Positions 1-8,395 of a stretch of 14,135 nucleotides of DNA are shown here, one piece after another. The DNA is from Candidatus Methylomirabilis sp. GTDB taxonomy: Bacteria > DYJV01. The notes beneath the pieces were generated by a model, which did no database searches, was not told the origin of the DNA, and saw nothing but the letters and a program-made list of their open reading frames with translations. Both the position numbers and the translations under genes were made by a program. The stretch lies in assembly GCA_020722945.1 (NCBI GenBank), contig DYJV01000015.1:1-14135 (forward strand), in the 5' to 3' direction. Positions within the stretch are counted from its first letter, which is position 1. Every line of letters begins with the position of its first letter.

Positions 1-59
1 TGGCAATGCTTGCTCAGGCAAACTCTATGCCTCAACTTGCTCTTCAGCTTCTCGGTTAG
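1..59 (+). CDS. Flagellin, C-terminal end only (partial)
   Basis: Only the last 18 codons are in the window, reading from base 3 to the TAG at 57-59. The peptide is AMLAQANSMPQLALQLLG. The A-M-L-A-Q-A-N-x-x-P-Q-x-x-L-x-L-L pattern is the hallmark C-terminal D0 helix of bacterial flagellins, which packs in the core of the filament and is needed for export and polymerisation. The assignment rests on this short motif alone. It cannot say which flagellin paralogue this is, though the match is very characteristic. A strong terminator follows directly. Confidence 0.85.
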   Translation, partial: AMLAQANSMPQLALQLLG

Positions 60-72
60 ATCAATAAAAAAC

Positions 73-102
73 AAGGGGGGAGGATTATCCCCCTTTTTTT
101 TT
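73..102 (+). terminator. Intrinsic terminator after flagellin, possibly bidirectional
   Basis: The stem AAGGGGG (73-79) pairs with CCCCCTT (89-95) around a 9-nt loop and is followed by a run of nine T (94-102). It ends the flagellin transcript. Read on the minus strand, the same hairpin is followed by TTGTTTTTTATT, so it probably also ends the fad operon, whose last stop codon lies at 124-126. Confidence 0.85.
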
Positions 103-123
103 AATAATATTTAGATTTAAAAT

Positions 124-1911
124 TTAGATATATAAAAGGTATTCACCCTTCTCGATAAAATAATCAGCTATCTCCCTCTTTAAATGTATAAGGTCTATTG
201 TATTAAATCTTGTAAATTTTCTGAGCATCTTTATCTGAGTTGAGAGGGTATCACCATCCTCTATAGAACTTAAAGCTTGTCTACCCCAAAAATGAATTTT
301 TTCGATACCTTCATAAACAGAGGCTTTTGCAAGTTTTATATATATTTCGGAATCTTTCTCCCCAACTTTGTTTATCATTTGGATACACCTTAAAAAACCA
401 CTCTCAATAACGAATGTTTCAATTATCATATCAGCAGTTCTCATTAAAATTTCCTGCTCCTCTATTATATTTTTCCCAAATTTTTGAGCTGCCACCCCTG
501 CTACAAATAGACACATCTTCTTGCAATTTTCAATTACTCTTTTAAATGTATCTACTTCCCTCTCATCATCTTCAAACATCTGCATAAATAACTCTCCACT
601 GAGCACCTCATCAAGTAGTTTCTGAGCTTTCTTTACCAGTGGGATATCCCCTTTCATTGCTCTTCTCAAAAGCATTCCCGGTATAAGAAGCCTATTTATC
701 TCATTTGTCCCTTCAAATATAAGATTTATTTTAGAATCACGATAATGTCTTTCAGCAGGATACTCCTGACAATAGCCGTAACCACCATGAATCTGAACAT
801 TTTCATCAACTGAGTAGCTACCTACTTCACTTCCGTAAACTTTTATTATCGAACACTCAACAGCATACTCCTCAATCCCTTTAAGAGCTTTCTTATTATA
901 CTCTGGGTCATTTTCTTCAATTGAGTGAAGTATAGAGTCTATCATCCCAACTGTTCTATAAGTAGCAGATTCAGCATTATAAATTTTTATACCCATATTT
1001 GCTATCTTCTCTTTTATTGCTCCAAAATCGGCAAGAGGTTTTTTGAATTGGAACCTCTCTTTTGAATACTTCAAAGACTCTTCAAGTGCAAGTTTTGATG
1101 CACCAATAGCTGCTGCACCAAGTTTGAATCTACCGATATTGAGGATATTGAATGCTATAAGATGACCCTTACCTATCTCACCAAGTAGATTATCCTTTGG
1201 AACTTTTACATTATTTAATATTACCTCTGTGGTAGAAGAGCCTTTTATCCCAAGCTTTTTCTCCTCAGGACCTATCTCCAAACCTTCCATATCTCTGTCA
1301 AGTATAAAACAACTAAATTTATCACCATCAACTTTTGCAAAGACAATATAACTTTGAGATATTCCACCATTTGTAATAAACTGCTTTGTCCCATTTAAAA
1401 TGTAATATTTCCCTGTTTCATCAAGGATAGCTGTTGCTTTTGCAGCCAAAGCATCACTCCCACTGTTTGACTCAGTCAGGCAGTAGGCTCCTATCCACTC
1501 CCCTGATCCTAATTTTGGGAGATACTTCATTTTCTGCTCTTCTGTTCCGAAGTAAAGTATAGGTAATGTCCCTATCCCCGTATGTGCCCCGACTGTAACA
1601 GCAAAAGAACCAGCTCTTGCTATCTCTTCAGCAACAATAGTAGAGCTTGTCTTATCCATTCCCATACCACCATATTTCTGAGGTATATCAACCATCAAAA
1701 GACCCTTTTCACCTGCTTTTCTCATCAATTCTTTGACTACTTCAAAATTTTGATGCTCTATCTCATCATTTTTACTCCATACCTCTTTTGTAACAAAATC
1801 CCTTGCTGTCTTTGCAAACATTTTCAACTCTGAATCAAAATTTTCAGGGATATAGATATCTGACCCTGATATCTCCTCTGTTAAAAAAGCTCCACCCTTT
1901 CTATACTCCAT
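124..1911 (-). CDS. fadE: Acyl-CoA dehydrogenase, FadE/VLCAD type
   Basis: A 595-residue flavoprotein that catalyses the first step of beta-oxidation, FAD-dependent alpha,beta-dehydrogenation of acyl-CoA, passing electrons to an electron-transfer flavoprotein. No etf genes are in the window. The N-terminal helical domain covers about 28-140. The middle beta domain has the signature YCLTESNSGSD at 143-153. The C-terminal helical domain has KERFQFKKPLADF at 285-297, QIHGGYGY at 373-380 and IFEGTNEI at 398-405, where Glu400 aligns with the catalytic base of the VLCAD branch. A further helical extension of about 175 residues gives the roughly 600-residue length of Bacillus FadE and VLCAD rather than the roughly 380 of short and medium-chain enzymes. 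The ATG at 1909-1911 has a strong AGGAGGAG Shine-Dalgarno just upstream. It is the last gene of the fadN-fadA-fadE unit, 114 nt after the thiolase. Confidence 0.93.
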   Translation of the reverse strand: MEYRKGGAFLTEEISGSDIYIPENFDSELKMFAKTARDFVTKEVWSKNDEIEHQNFEVVKELMRKAGEKGLLMVDIPQKYGGMGMDKTSSTIVAEEIARAGSFAVTVGAHTGIGTLPILYFGTEEQKMKYLPKLGSGEWIGAYCLTESNSGSDALAAKATAILDETGKYYILNGTKQFITNGGISQSYIVFAKVDGDKFSCFILDRDMEGLEIGPEEKKLGIKGSSTTEVILNNVKVPKDNLLGEIGKGHLIAFNILNIGRFKLGAAAIGASKLALEESLKYSKERFQFKKPLADFGAIKEKIANMGIKIYNAESATYRTVGMIDSILHSIEENDPEYNKKALKGIEEYAVECSIIKVYGSEVGSYSVDENVQIHGGYGYCQEYPAERHYRDSKINLIFEGTNEINRLLIPGMLLRRAMKGDIPLVKKAQKLLDEVLSGELFMQMFEDDEREVDTFKRVIENCKKMCLFVAGVAAQKFGKNIIEEQEILMRTADMIIETFVIESGFLRCIQMINKVGEKDSEIYIKLAKASVYEGIEKIHFWGRQALSSIEDGDTLSTQIKMLRKFTRFNTIDLIHLKREIADYFIEKGEYLLYI

Positions 1912-2025
1912 CTTCTCCTCCTAAATATATTTTTAGAATTACAATAAATTAAATAGTTAAAATTAAAAATTATGAAACAATTAGAGAAAATATTTGAATA
2001 TCTTTTCAAAATTATGAAAAAGTTA

Positions 2026-3207
2026 TTAATAAAGCATTTCAAATATTCCAGCAGCACCCATCCCACCACCTATACACATTGATACAATACCATACTTCAA
2101 GCCCCTCATCCTCATTTCATATATCAACTGAACAGTAAGTTTTGCACCTGTGCAACCGAGAGGGTGACCAAGTGCTATCGCTCCACCATTTGGATTTACT
2201 CGATCCATAGAGATACCTAAATTTTTACAGCAGTATAAAAATTGTGATGCAAAAGCCTCATTTATTTCAAACATATCGATATCATTGAGCTGCATACCAG
2301 AAATTTTTAAAACCTTAGGTATAGCTATCGATGGACCTATCCCCATAAGTTCAGGTGGACACCCAGCAACAGCATAAGCAATAAACTTTGCCATAGGCTT
2401 TAAACCAAGATTATCAGCTTTCTCTCTTGACATAAGCAGGAGTGCTGCTGCACCATCACTCATTTGTGAAGAGTTCCCAGCGGTTACTGAACCACCATTC
2501 TTGAATACAGGTTTCAACTGGGATAAGCTCTCTAAAGTGGTATCACTCCTTGGACCCTCATCATCTTTGAATAGTTTCTTTGTAACTACCCTTTTCCCAT
2601 CTTTAAAAAAAACACTCTCTACTTCAATTGGGACTATCTGCTCTTTGAATCTCCCACTTTTGACTGCATTACTTGCATTGATGTTTGATTTAAGAGCATA
2701 TTCGTCCTGCTCTTGACGGGAGATATTGTATTTTGATGCTACATTTTCAGCAGTGAGTCCCATATTTATGTAAGCTTGAGGCATATTTTCAGAGAGATAA
2801 GGGTTGGGAGTAAGTTTATTCCCAGTCATTGGAACCATTGACATACTTTCACTTCCACCAGCAATAACAACTTCACTCTGACCGCACATAATTTTAAAAG
2901 CACCATCAGCAATTGTCTGTAATCCTGACGAGCAGAAACGATTTACAGTAACTCCTGGAACTGTATCAGGAAAACCTGCCCTTAAAAGGGCAACCCTTGC
3001 CATATTCAAACCTTGCTCTGCTTCAGGCATAGCATTGCCAATTATAACATCATCCACATCTTCAGCTTTTATAAAACCATCAACTCTATTTACAACTTCC
3101 TTTAACACAGTGGCTGCAAGATCATCAGGTCGAACCTTTACCAAAGTTCCCCGTTTGGCTTTCCCAATAGCTGTTCTTACAGCAGATACAATTACTGCTT
3201 CTCTCAT
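2026..3207 (-). CDS. fadA: Acetyl-CoA C-acyltransferase (3-ketoacyl-CoA thiolase)
   Basis: A 393-residue thiolase of the degradative type that cleaves 3-ketoacyl-CoA with CoA to acetyl-CoA and a shortened acyl-CoA. All active-site elements are present: nucleophilic Cys92 in [10 protein letters not shown], the NEAFA motif at 316-320, His348 in [11 protein letters not shown], and the C-terminal Cys378 in [10 protein letters not shown]. Length is typical. The start ATG (3205-3207) is preceded by AAGGGGGAT, an acceptable Shine-Dalgarno, and the protein begins directly with the usual [11 protein letters not shown] strand. It sits 40 nt downstream of the fadN-type gene and upstream of fadE, so it is almost certainly co-transcribed with them. 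A biosynthetic acetoacetyl-CoA role cannot be ruled out from sequence, but the context favours beta-oxidation. Confidence 0.93.
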   Translation of the reverse strand: MREAVIVSAVRTAIGKAKRGTLVKVRPDDLAATVLKEVVNRVDGFIKAEDVDDVIIGNAMPEAEQGLNMARVALLRAGFPDTVPGVTVNRFCSSGLQTIADGAFKIMCGQSEVVIAGGSESMSMVPMTGNKLTPNPYLSENMPQAYINMGLTAENVASKYNISRQEQDEYALKSNINASNAVKSGRFKEQIVPIEVESVFFKDGKRVVTKKLFKDDEGPRSDTTLESLSQLKPVFKNGGSVTAGNSSQMSDGAAALLLMSREKADNLGLKPMAKFIAYAVAGCPPELMGIGPSIAIPKVLKISGMQLNDIDMFEINEAFASQFLYCCKNLGISMDRVNPNGGAIALGHPLGCTGAKLTVQLIYEMRMRGLKYGIVSMCIGGGMGAAGIFEMLY

Positions 3208-3247
3208 TTTATATCCCCCTTTTTATATTTTAAATTTATATTTTAAA

Positions 3248-5662
3248 TTAATTTCTTAAAGGTTTGTTAAACCTGAGCATATGTCTCATCCTTGCCTGTG
3301 TTTTTGGATGTCCACAAAGTGAGAGGAAAGCTTCACGTTCAAGATCGAGGAGATACCATTCATCAACAATGCTACCTTCGTCAAGATCTCCACCAGCAAC
3401 AACATAGGCAAGCTTCTCACCTATAAAAGCATCATAGTCACTTATATGATTACCCTCTTTCATAGTAAATATTGCCACCTTAAAGAGAGAAAGAGCACTT
3501 TTCCCTAAAACTTTTATATCTTTTCTGTAAGGTTTCTTGATATAACCTGTCTCGGCAAGAGATTGACATAATTTTTTTGCATCATGGATAAGAAAATCTT
3601 TATTCATAGAGATTCTATCAGAATCTCTGAAGTAGCCTAACTCCTTTGCTTCAGATGCTGATGCTGCAATTTTTGCCATTGCAATTGTTTCAAATGCCCT
3701 CCTTGAAAATGGTAATCTATCAACACCCTCAATGTTATCCGGGATAATGTCAAAATTTCTTAAAATCATCTCCTTTGTCCCCCCACCAGCAGGGATGACT
3801 CCAACACCAACTTCCACAAGTCCGCAATAAGTTTCTGAAGAGGCAGCAACTATATCAGCAGCCATGCAAATCTCAAGACCTCCTCCAAATGTATATCCGA
3901 AAGGAGCTGCTACAACAGGTTTTGAGCAGTATTTTAGGTTCATACACGATTTCTGAAACGATTTAACCATAAAATCGAGCTCATCCCACTCTTCATCCTC
4001 AGCTTCAAAGAGAACCAACATAAGATTTGCACCAACACTAAATGCAGGACCCTGATTTGCAATAATAAGTCCTTCATAACTATTCTCAACAATATCAACA
4101 GCTTGATTAATCATATTTACAGTGTCAGCCCCTATTGAATTCATCTTTGAATGAAATTCGAGGCATAGTATCCCATCACCCATATCTATAATTGATGCCC
4201 CACTCTTTGATTTTATAACTTTTGATGTATCCCTTTTTATATCTTTGAGAATTATAGATTTTCTGTTTTCAATGATAGGTTTATACTTCTCCTCTTCAAA
4301 AGAGTAAAAATATTTGATGCCATTTTCCAGAGTATAAAAATTTTCATATCCCTTCTCAAGAAAGTTTAATAATTTTGGAGGAACTTCTCGAGATTCACTC
4401 TTTAACCTTTCAACTGATCTTCTCACACCTATGATATCCCATGTTTCAAATGGACCAAACTGCCAATTAAATCCCCATTTAAGTGCATTATCAATGTTAA
4501 CTATATCATCAGATATTTCAGGGATTCTGTTTAAAGAGTAGATTAATGTTTCAGATAATGTCTGCCATGCAAATTGGGCTAACTTGTCTTTACCATAAAT
4601 AATGGTTTTTATGCTGTTTCTAACACTGCCAGCTTGTTTTGCGGCTTCAAGTGAAGGATATTTAAACTCTTTTTTGGGTTCATACTCCATTGTAAGGTAA
4701 TTTAACTCGAGAGTCTCCCTCTTATCGTTCGATTTAATCTTTTTATAAAAACCTTGAGAAGATTTGTTCCCAAGCCAACCACTCTGAAGCATCTTTTCTA
4801 TAAATTGTGGAAGTTTAAATTGATCAACTCTCTCATCACCTTTTACAAGATCATAGACATTTTTTGAAACATGGTATAGTATATCAACACCTACAAGATC
4901 CGCAGTTTTAAAAGATGCTGTATTGGGACGTCCAAGAACTTTACCTGTTACACTATCTACCTCTGATATTGAAAGAGATTCGTTAATCATAGTATGAATT
5001 GTATTTGCTATGGAGAATACACCTATACGATTTGCTATAAAATTTACTGTATCTTTACAAAATACTACACCTTTACCAAGCTTATCTTCTGCAAATTTTA
5101 CAAAAAAATTGATTATATCTGGGTCACTCTTTTTGCCTTTTACTATTTCAAGTAACTTCATATATCTTGGTGGATTAAAAAAATGAGTCCCAAAAAATCT
5201 TCTCTGAAAATTTTCAGAAAGATCTTTTACCATCTCATTTATAGAAAGCCCTGAGGTATTACTCGTGATTATAGCATGTTCAGATACACACTCCTCTACT
5301 CGTTTTAAGAGCTGCTTCTTTATATCCATCTTTTCAGCAACAACCTCTATCACCCAATCTACACTTTTTAACTTATCCATATCATCTTCAAAATTACCGG
5401 TGGTTATTAGAGATAGATTTTTGAGGCTCATTAATGGGGAAGGTTTAATCTTTTTAAGCTTCTCAACTGCAAGATTAGAGAGTTTATTCCTAAAAATTGG
5501 AGAATTTTTATCCAAACCTCTTTTGATATCCTCGTCAGAAAGTTGATCAAGGACAATATCAAATAAATAACATGGAATACCTGCATTTGCTAAATGAGCA
5601 GCTATTTGGCTGCCCATAACTCCTGCACCTAAAACAGCAGCTTTTTTGATACGATAATTCAT
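3248..5662 (-). CDS. fadN: 3-hydroxyacyl-CoA dehydrogenase / enoyl-CoA hydratase fusion (FadN type)
   Basis: An 804-residue bifunctional enzyme for hydration of enoyl-CoA and NAD-dependent oxidation of 3-hydroxyacyl-CoA. The dehydrogenase half comes first: a Rossmann fold at residues 7-36 with GAGVMG, SNTSGLSI at 134-141, and catalytic His160 in GTHFFNPP with Glu172 twelve residues on, the spacing of human HADH. The second dehydrogenase domains cover about 200-420. The crotonase half follows at about 490-700. It contains both catalytic glutamates, Glu597 in FGGGLEICMAADI and Glu617 in GLVEVGVGVIPAGGG, 20 apart as in rat crotonase. The dehydrogenase-first order matches B. subtilis FadN (about 790 aa), not E. 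coli FadB, which is hydratase-first. The C-terminal RHMLRFNKPLRN is typical of the FadN group. AGGAGGG lies just before the ATG at 5660-5662. It is the first gene of the fadN-fadA-fadE unit. Confidence 0.92.
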   Translation of the reverse strand: MNYRIKKAAVLGAGVMGSQIAAHLANAGIPCYLFDIVLDQLSDEDIKRGLDKNSPIFRNKLSNLAVEKLKKIKPSPLMSLKNLSLITTGNFEDDMDKLKSVDWVIEVVAEKMDIKKQLLKRVEECVSEHAIITSNTSGLSINEMVKDLSENFQRRFFGTHFFNPPRYMKLLEIVKGKKSDPDIINFFVKFAEDKLGKGVVFCKDTVNFIANRIGVFSIANTIHTMINESLSISEVDSVTGKVLGRPNTASFKTADLVGVDILYHVSKNVYDLVKGDERVDQFKLPQFIEKMLQSGWLGNKSSQGFYKKIKSNDKRETLELNYLTMEYEPKKEFKYPSLEAAKQAGSVRNSIKTIIYGKDKLAQFAWQTLSETLIYSLNRIPEISDDIVNIDNALKWGFNWQFGPFETWDIIGVRRSVERLKSESREVPPKLLNFLEKGYENFYTLENGIKYFYSFEEEKYKPIIENRKSIILKDIKRDTSKVIKSKSGASIIDMGDGILCLEFHSKMNSIGADTVNMINQAVDIVENSYEGLIIANQGPAFSVGANLMLVLFEAEDEEWDELDFMVKSFQKSCMNLKYCSKPVVAAPFGYTFGGGLEICMAADIVAASSETYCGLVEVGVGVIPAGGGTKEMILRNFDIIPDNIEGVDRLPFSRRAFETIAMAKIAASASEAKELGYFRDSDRISMNKDFLIHDAKKLCQSLAETGYIKKPYRKDIKVLGKSALSLFKVAIFTMKEGNHISDYDAFIGEKLAYVVAGGDLDEGSIVDEWYLLDLEREAFLSLCGHPKTQARMRHMLRFNKPLRN

Positions 5663-5806
5663 TTTACCCTCCTATTTTTTATGACAAATTTAATATAAAT
5701 TGCTAAAGTTATTGATAGTTTATAATCAAAGAGCAAAAAGATAAACTTACAAATAATGATACACAAATATTGAATGAATATTTATTCATTTATTAGATAA
5801 AAAAAT
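5663..5806 (-). promoter_or_regulatory. fadN leader / promoter region
   Basis: A 144-bp gap between the fadR stop and the fadN start. It holds the putative FadR operator at 5771-5788 and an AGGAGGG Shine-Dalgarno at about 5667-5673. I find no convincing hairpin terminator after fadR, so readthrough from the ligase-fadR unit into fadN is possible. A weak -35/-10 pair (TTGTGT, 17 nt, TATCTT on the minus strand) lies just downstream of the operator. I would not rely on it. Confidence 0.4.
5771..5788 (-). promoter_or_regulatory. Putative FadR operator upstream of fadN
   Basis: TGAATGAATATTTATTCA on the + strand. It differs at two positions from the B. subtilis FadR consensus TGAATGAMTARTCATTCA, recalled from the literature. 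A perfect 8-bp inverted repeat with a 2-nt spacer, AATGAATA-TT-TATTCATT, covers 5773-5790 in a register shifted by 2 bp. It lies between fadR and fadN, about 110 bp upstream of the fadN start, where a repressor of the fadN-fadA-fadE unit would bind. Confidence 0.65.
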
Positions 5807-6394
5807 TTAACTCTTTAAAGCTGAAAGTATAACTTTGTAAATATTATCTATTTTATCAGAGAGTTTATCTTTTTTGTCAGAGAGAACCCACGATGTAATT
5901 ATAAGATCAACCGTTCCAAATATCATATGACCGATAATCCTGATATCAACATCACTCCTTATCATCCCCCTATTTATCCCATCTTTGAGGATCTCTCCAA
6001 GTATTTTATAGTAAGATTTCATTATATCTTTAATCTTTTGGCGTATCGATAGAGATGACTGCCTGAGTTGTATCTGTAAAAAATTTGCAATCTGGGGATT
6101 TTTCTCCATAAAAAGTGTATGTTCTGTAACTATTATCTTAATTTTGGAAAATGGGTCACTCTGACATAGAAGCTCATCTCTGATTTTATTAAGTATAGTA
6201 TCTAATACATTTTCAAAAGATCTTATAAGGAGGTCCTCTTTATTCTTGAAATATGTATATATAGTCCCCTCTGCCACCCCTGCAATTTTTGCAATCTCTG
6301 TGATAGAGGCTTTAAAATAACCCTTTTCAGAGATAACTGTAACTGCTGCCTGAATAATCTTACTCTCTTTCTCAAAATCTTTATATTTTGACAT
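5807..6394 (-). CDS. fadR: TetR-family regulator, FadR-like
   Basis: A 195-residue protein with an N-terminal TetR helix-turn-helix at about residues 8-55. It includes IIQAAVTVISEKGYFKASI and the recognition-helix region GVAEGTIYTYFKNKEDLL, followed by an all-helical ligand-binding and dimerisation domain. Length matches B. subtilis FadR (194 aa), which represses beta-oxidation genes and is released by long-chain acyl-CoA. Here the start lies 1 nt after the acyl-CoA synthetase stop, with a CAGGAAAG Shine-Dalgarno inside the end of that gene, so the two are translationally linked, as lcfA-fadR are in Bacillus. Two FadR-like palindromes in this locus are the likely targets, implying autoregulation. 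The ligand is inferred from family and context. The C-terminal domain is too divergent in this family to read specificity directly. Confidence 0.85.
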   Translation of the reverse strand: MSKYKDFEKESKIIQAAVTVISEKGYFKASITEIAKIAGVAEGTIYTYFKNKEDLLIRSFENVLDTILNKIRDELLCQSDPFSKIKIIVTEHTLFMEKNPQIANFLQIQLRQSSLSIRQKIKDIMKSYYKILGEILKDGINRGMIRSDVDIRIIGHMIFGTVDLIITSWVLSDKKDKLSDKIDNIYKVILSALKS

Positions 6395-6395
6395 T

Positions 6396-8156
6396 TTAAC
6401 TTTCCTGATAAAGATTCTCTAACTTATCTTTATATTTTTCAAGAATTTTCTTTCTTCTCAACTTTAATGTAGGGGTAATTTCTTCATCCTCCATTGAAAA
6501 ATCGTGGTCAAGGAGTATAAATTTCTTAATCTGCTCATACTTTGCAAGCGGTTCACACCTTTTTTCAACTCTATGTAGCATTAGTCTGAATATTTTGTCG
6601 TCATTGACCATTTGTGCATTACTATTGAATTTTAGGTTTCTCTCTTCCGACCACTGTTTTAATGCTTCAAAATTGGGGACAATCAGTGCAGATAAATATT
6701 TTTTACCTTCACCATACAGCATAACCTCAGAGATAAAAGAATCCTCTTTTAAAACATTTTCTACTGACTGTGGTGCAATATTTTTCCCCCCTGAAGTAAC
6801 AATAAGGTCTTTTTTCCTATCAGTAATGTAGAGAAAACCTCTATCGTCAATTTTACCTATATCACCTGTTAAGAAGTAACCATTTTTAAATGAAGCTTCA
6901 TTTTCTTCAGGTTTGTTGTGATAACCCTTTGTAACATTTGGACCTTTTACTAAAATTTCACCATCATCAGCAATTTTTACATCAACATCTTTTAACACTT
7001 TACCAACTGAGCCTACAATATTTTGACCTATCTGATTTACGCTTATTACAGGGGCAGTCTCTGTAAGGCCATACCCTTCAAGGAGATTCAAACCTACTCC
7101 GTTGTAAAATAATCCAAGTTCAAAAGGCAATTTGGCACCACCAGAGATCATAACTTTAACTCTTCCGCCAAAAACATCTCTAAGTTTTGAATAAATTTTT
7201 TTTTCAAAGAATTTGTATTTGATTGTGTCAAAAAAGGTGAAAGGTTTGCCAAAAATTTTATGTTCACTATACTTTTCTGCTGTATTTTTGGCATTGTAAA
7301 AGAGAAATTTCTTGACTGATCCTGCAACCCTTACTTTTTCTATAATTTTTTCTAATATTTTCTCATAAAGTCTTGGAACACTTACAAAAATAGTAGGTTT
7401 TATCTCTTTTAGGTTGTCCCCTACTGTATCTATCTTCTCTGCATAAGCTATTATAGACCTATAATACATAGGGATAAACTCCCCTATACATCTTTCAAAA
7501 ACATGACTTAAAGGTAGATGAGAGAGAAATATATCATCACTTGTAACCTCTATTACTTCAGCACCCCTTATGATATTGTGAAGAAAATTGTTGTGAGAGA
7601 GATAAACACCTTTAGGAAGTCCTGTAGTTCCTGATGTGTAGATTATGGTAACAAGATCATCAAATGATGAGTTGTTAATAATATTAATTAGAGTATCTTT
7701 CTGAATATCTGTTGTCTGAATAATCTGGTCAAATATAACAACATTATCAGCATCACCTTCGAATATAACAATTTTATCAAGGAATTTAAAATCTTTTACT
7801 TTCAAAAACTGCTCTTTATTCTCCAAAAATAGTATCTTTATGTTGGAATCTTTAAGTATATACTCTATCTGACCAGAGGTGCTTGTAGGATAGATAGGAA
7901 CTGTGACTCCACCTGAACATAATATCCCAAAATCTGCACAGAACCATTCAACTCTATTTTGAGAGAGTATAGCAACCCTTTCACCCAGTTTTATACCATT
8001 TGCAAGAAGAAAAGATGATACTTTAAAAACCATCTCACCTATATTTCTCCAAGAATAATCTATATATTTTCCACCCTTTTTATATTTAATGAAAATTTTT
8101 TCTGGAAACTCTTGAACATTTCTTAAAAATCTCGTAGACAAAGTATATTTTTCCAT
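6396..8156 (-). CDS. Long-chain acyl-CoA synthetase (AMP-forming)
   Basis: A 586-residue ANL-superfamily enzyme that activates fatty acids with ATP and CoA to acyl-CoA, feeding the downstream beta-oxidation enzymes. The phosphate-binding loop YTSGTTGLPKG is at 173-183. The A5 motif GYGLTETAP is at 361-369. The A7 motif TGDIG is at 430-434, and the A8 hinge TDRKKDLIVTSGGKNIAP is at 445-462. The long insertion between the P-loop and GYGLTE and the FAA1-like C-terminus point to long-chain substrates. The ATG at 8154-8156 has AAGGAGA 4 nt upstream. It is the first gene of a unit with fadR and is driven by a promoter overlapped by a FadR-like operator. It corresponds in context to Bacillus lcfA or E. 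coli fadD. Chain-length preference is inferred. Confidence 0.92.
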   Translation of the reverse strand: MEKYTLSTRFLRNVQEFPEKIFIKYKKGGKYIDYSWRNIGEMVFKVSSFLLANGIKLGERVAILSQNRVEWFCADFGILCSGGVTVPIYPTSTSGQIEYILKDSNIKILFLENKEQFLKVKDFKFLDKIVIFEGDADNVVIFDQIIQTTDIQKDTLINIINNSSFDDLVTIIYTSGTTGLPKGVYLSHNNFLHNIIRGAEVIEVTSDDIFLSHLPLSHVFERCIGEFIPMYYRSIIAYAEKIDTVGDNLKEIKPTIFVSVPRLYEKILEKIIEKVRVAGSVKKFLFYNAKNTAEKYSEHKIFGKPFTFFDTIKYKFFEKKIYSKLRDVFGGRVKVMISGGAKLPFELGLFYNGVGLNLLEGYGLTETAPVISVNQIGQNIVGSVGKVLKDVDVKIADDGEILVKGPNVTKGYHNKPEENEASFKNGYFLTGDIGKIDDRGFLYITDRKKDLIVTSGGKNIAPQSVENVLKEDSFISEVMLYGEGKKYLSALIVPNFEALKQWSEERNLKFNSNAQMVNDDKIFRLMLHRVEKRCEPLAKYEQIKKFILLDHDFSMEDEEITPTLKLRRKKILEKYKDKLENLYQES

Positions 8157-8170
8157 TATCTCTCCTTAAT

Positions 8171-8188
8171 TGATTGAATAATCATTCA
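8171..8188 (-). promoter_or_regulatory. Putative FadR operator upstream of acyl-CoA synthetase
   Basis: TGATTGAATAATCATTCA on the + strand fits TGANTGANTANTCANTCA perfectly and differs at one position from the Bacillus FadR consensus as I recall it (TGAATGAMTARTCATTCA). It lies 15 bp before the start codon and overlaps the -10 element, so binding would block RNA polymerase directly. This implies feedback control of the ligase-fadR unit. Confidence 0.75.
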
Positions 8189-8214
8189 TTATATAATATT
8201 GTTTTATATGTCAA
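8186..8214 (-). promoter_or_regulatory. Sigma70-type promoter for acyl-CoA synthetase-fadR
   Basis: On the minus strand, a consensus -35 TTGACA (8209-8214) is followed either after 15 nt by TATAAT (8188-8193) or after 17 nt by TAATGA (8186-8191). The -10 region abuts and overlaps the FadR-like palindrome. The start codon is about 30 nt downstream. Confidence 0.7.
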
Positions 8215-8325
8215 GAAAAATTTTATTTTAGATTAAAGTAAAATTTATATTTTATTAAGTAATATGCATTAAAAATAAATAGAACATCTTTTAATTTACA
8301 ATAGATATAGAGAAAATTTTTTGGA

Positions 8326-8354
8326 TTTACTTGCACTTTTTATCTTCATATGAT
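8326..8354 (+). promoter_or_regulatory. Candidate promoter of the MscS-like channel gene
   Basis: TTTACT (8326-8331), a 17-nt spacer and TATGAT (8349-8354) give 4/6 and 5/6 matches to sigma70 hexamers. Transcription would begin near 8361, leaving a leader of about 35 nt before the proposed ATT start at 8396. In an AT-rich gap such matches occur by chance, so this is only a candidate. The rest of the 8215-8395 gap is AT-rich with no other gene or structure I can support. Confidence 0.4.
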
Positions 8355-8382
8355 AAAAATTTGCAAAATCAACAACTTTCAA

Positions 8383-8389
8383 GAGGGAG
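8383..8389 (+). promoter_or_regulatory. Shine-Dalgarno that decides the channel start
   Basis: GAGGGAG lies 6 nt before the ATT at 8396 and 3 nt before the ATT at 8393. There is no comparable ribosome-binding sequence before the first canonical in-frame start, the GTG at 8486. This favours initiation at the non-canonical ATT. Confidence 0.5.
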
Positions 8390-8395
8390 CAAATT

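Noticed and set aside
1881-2069. 62-aa minus-strand ORF across the thiolase-fadE gap
   Set aside because: It overlaps the end of the thiolase gene in another frame, consists of AT-driven residues (N, F, I, Y) and has no ribosome-binding site. The gap 1912-2025 shows no gene or hairpin.
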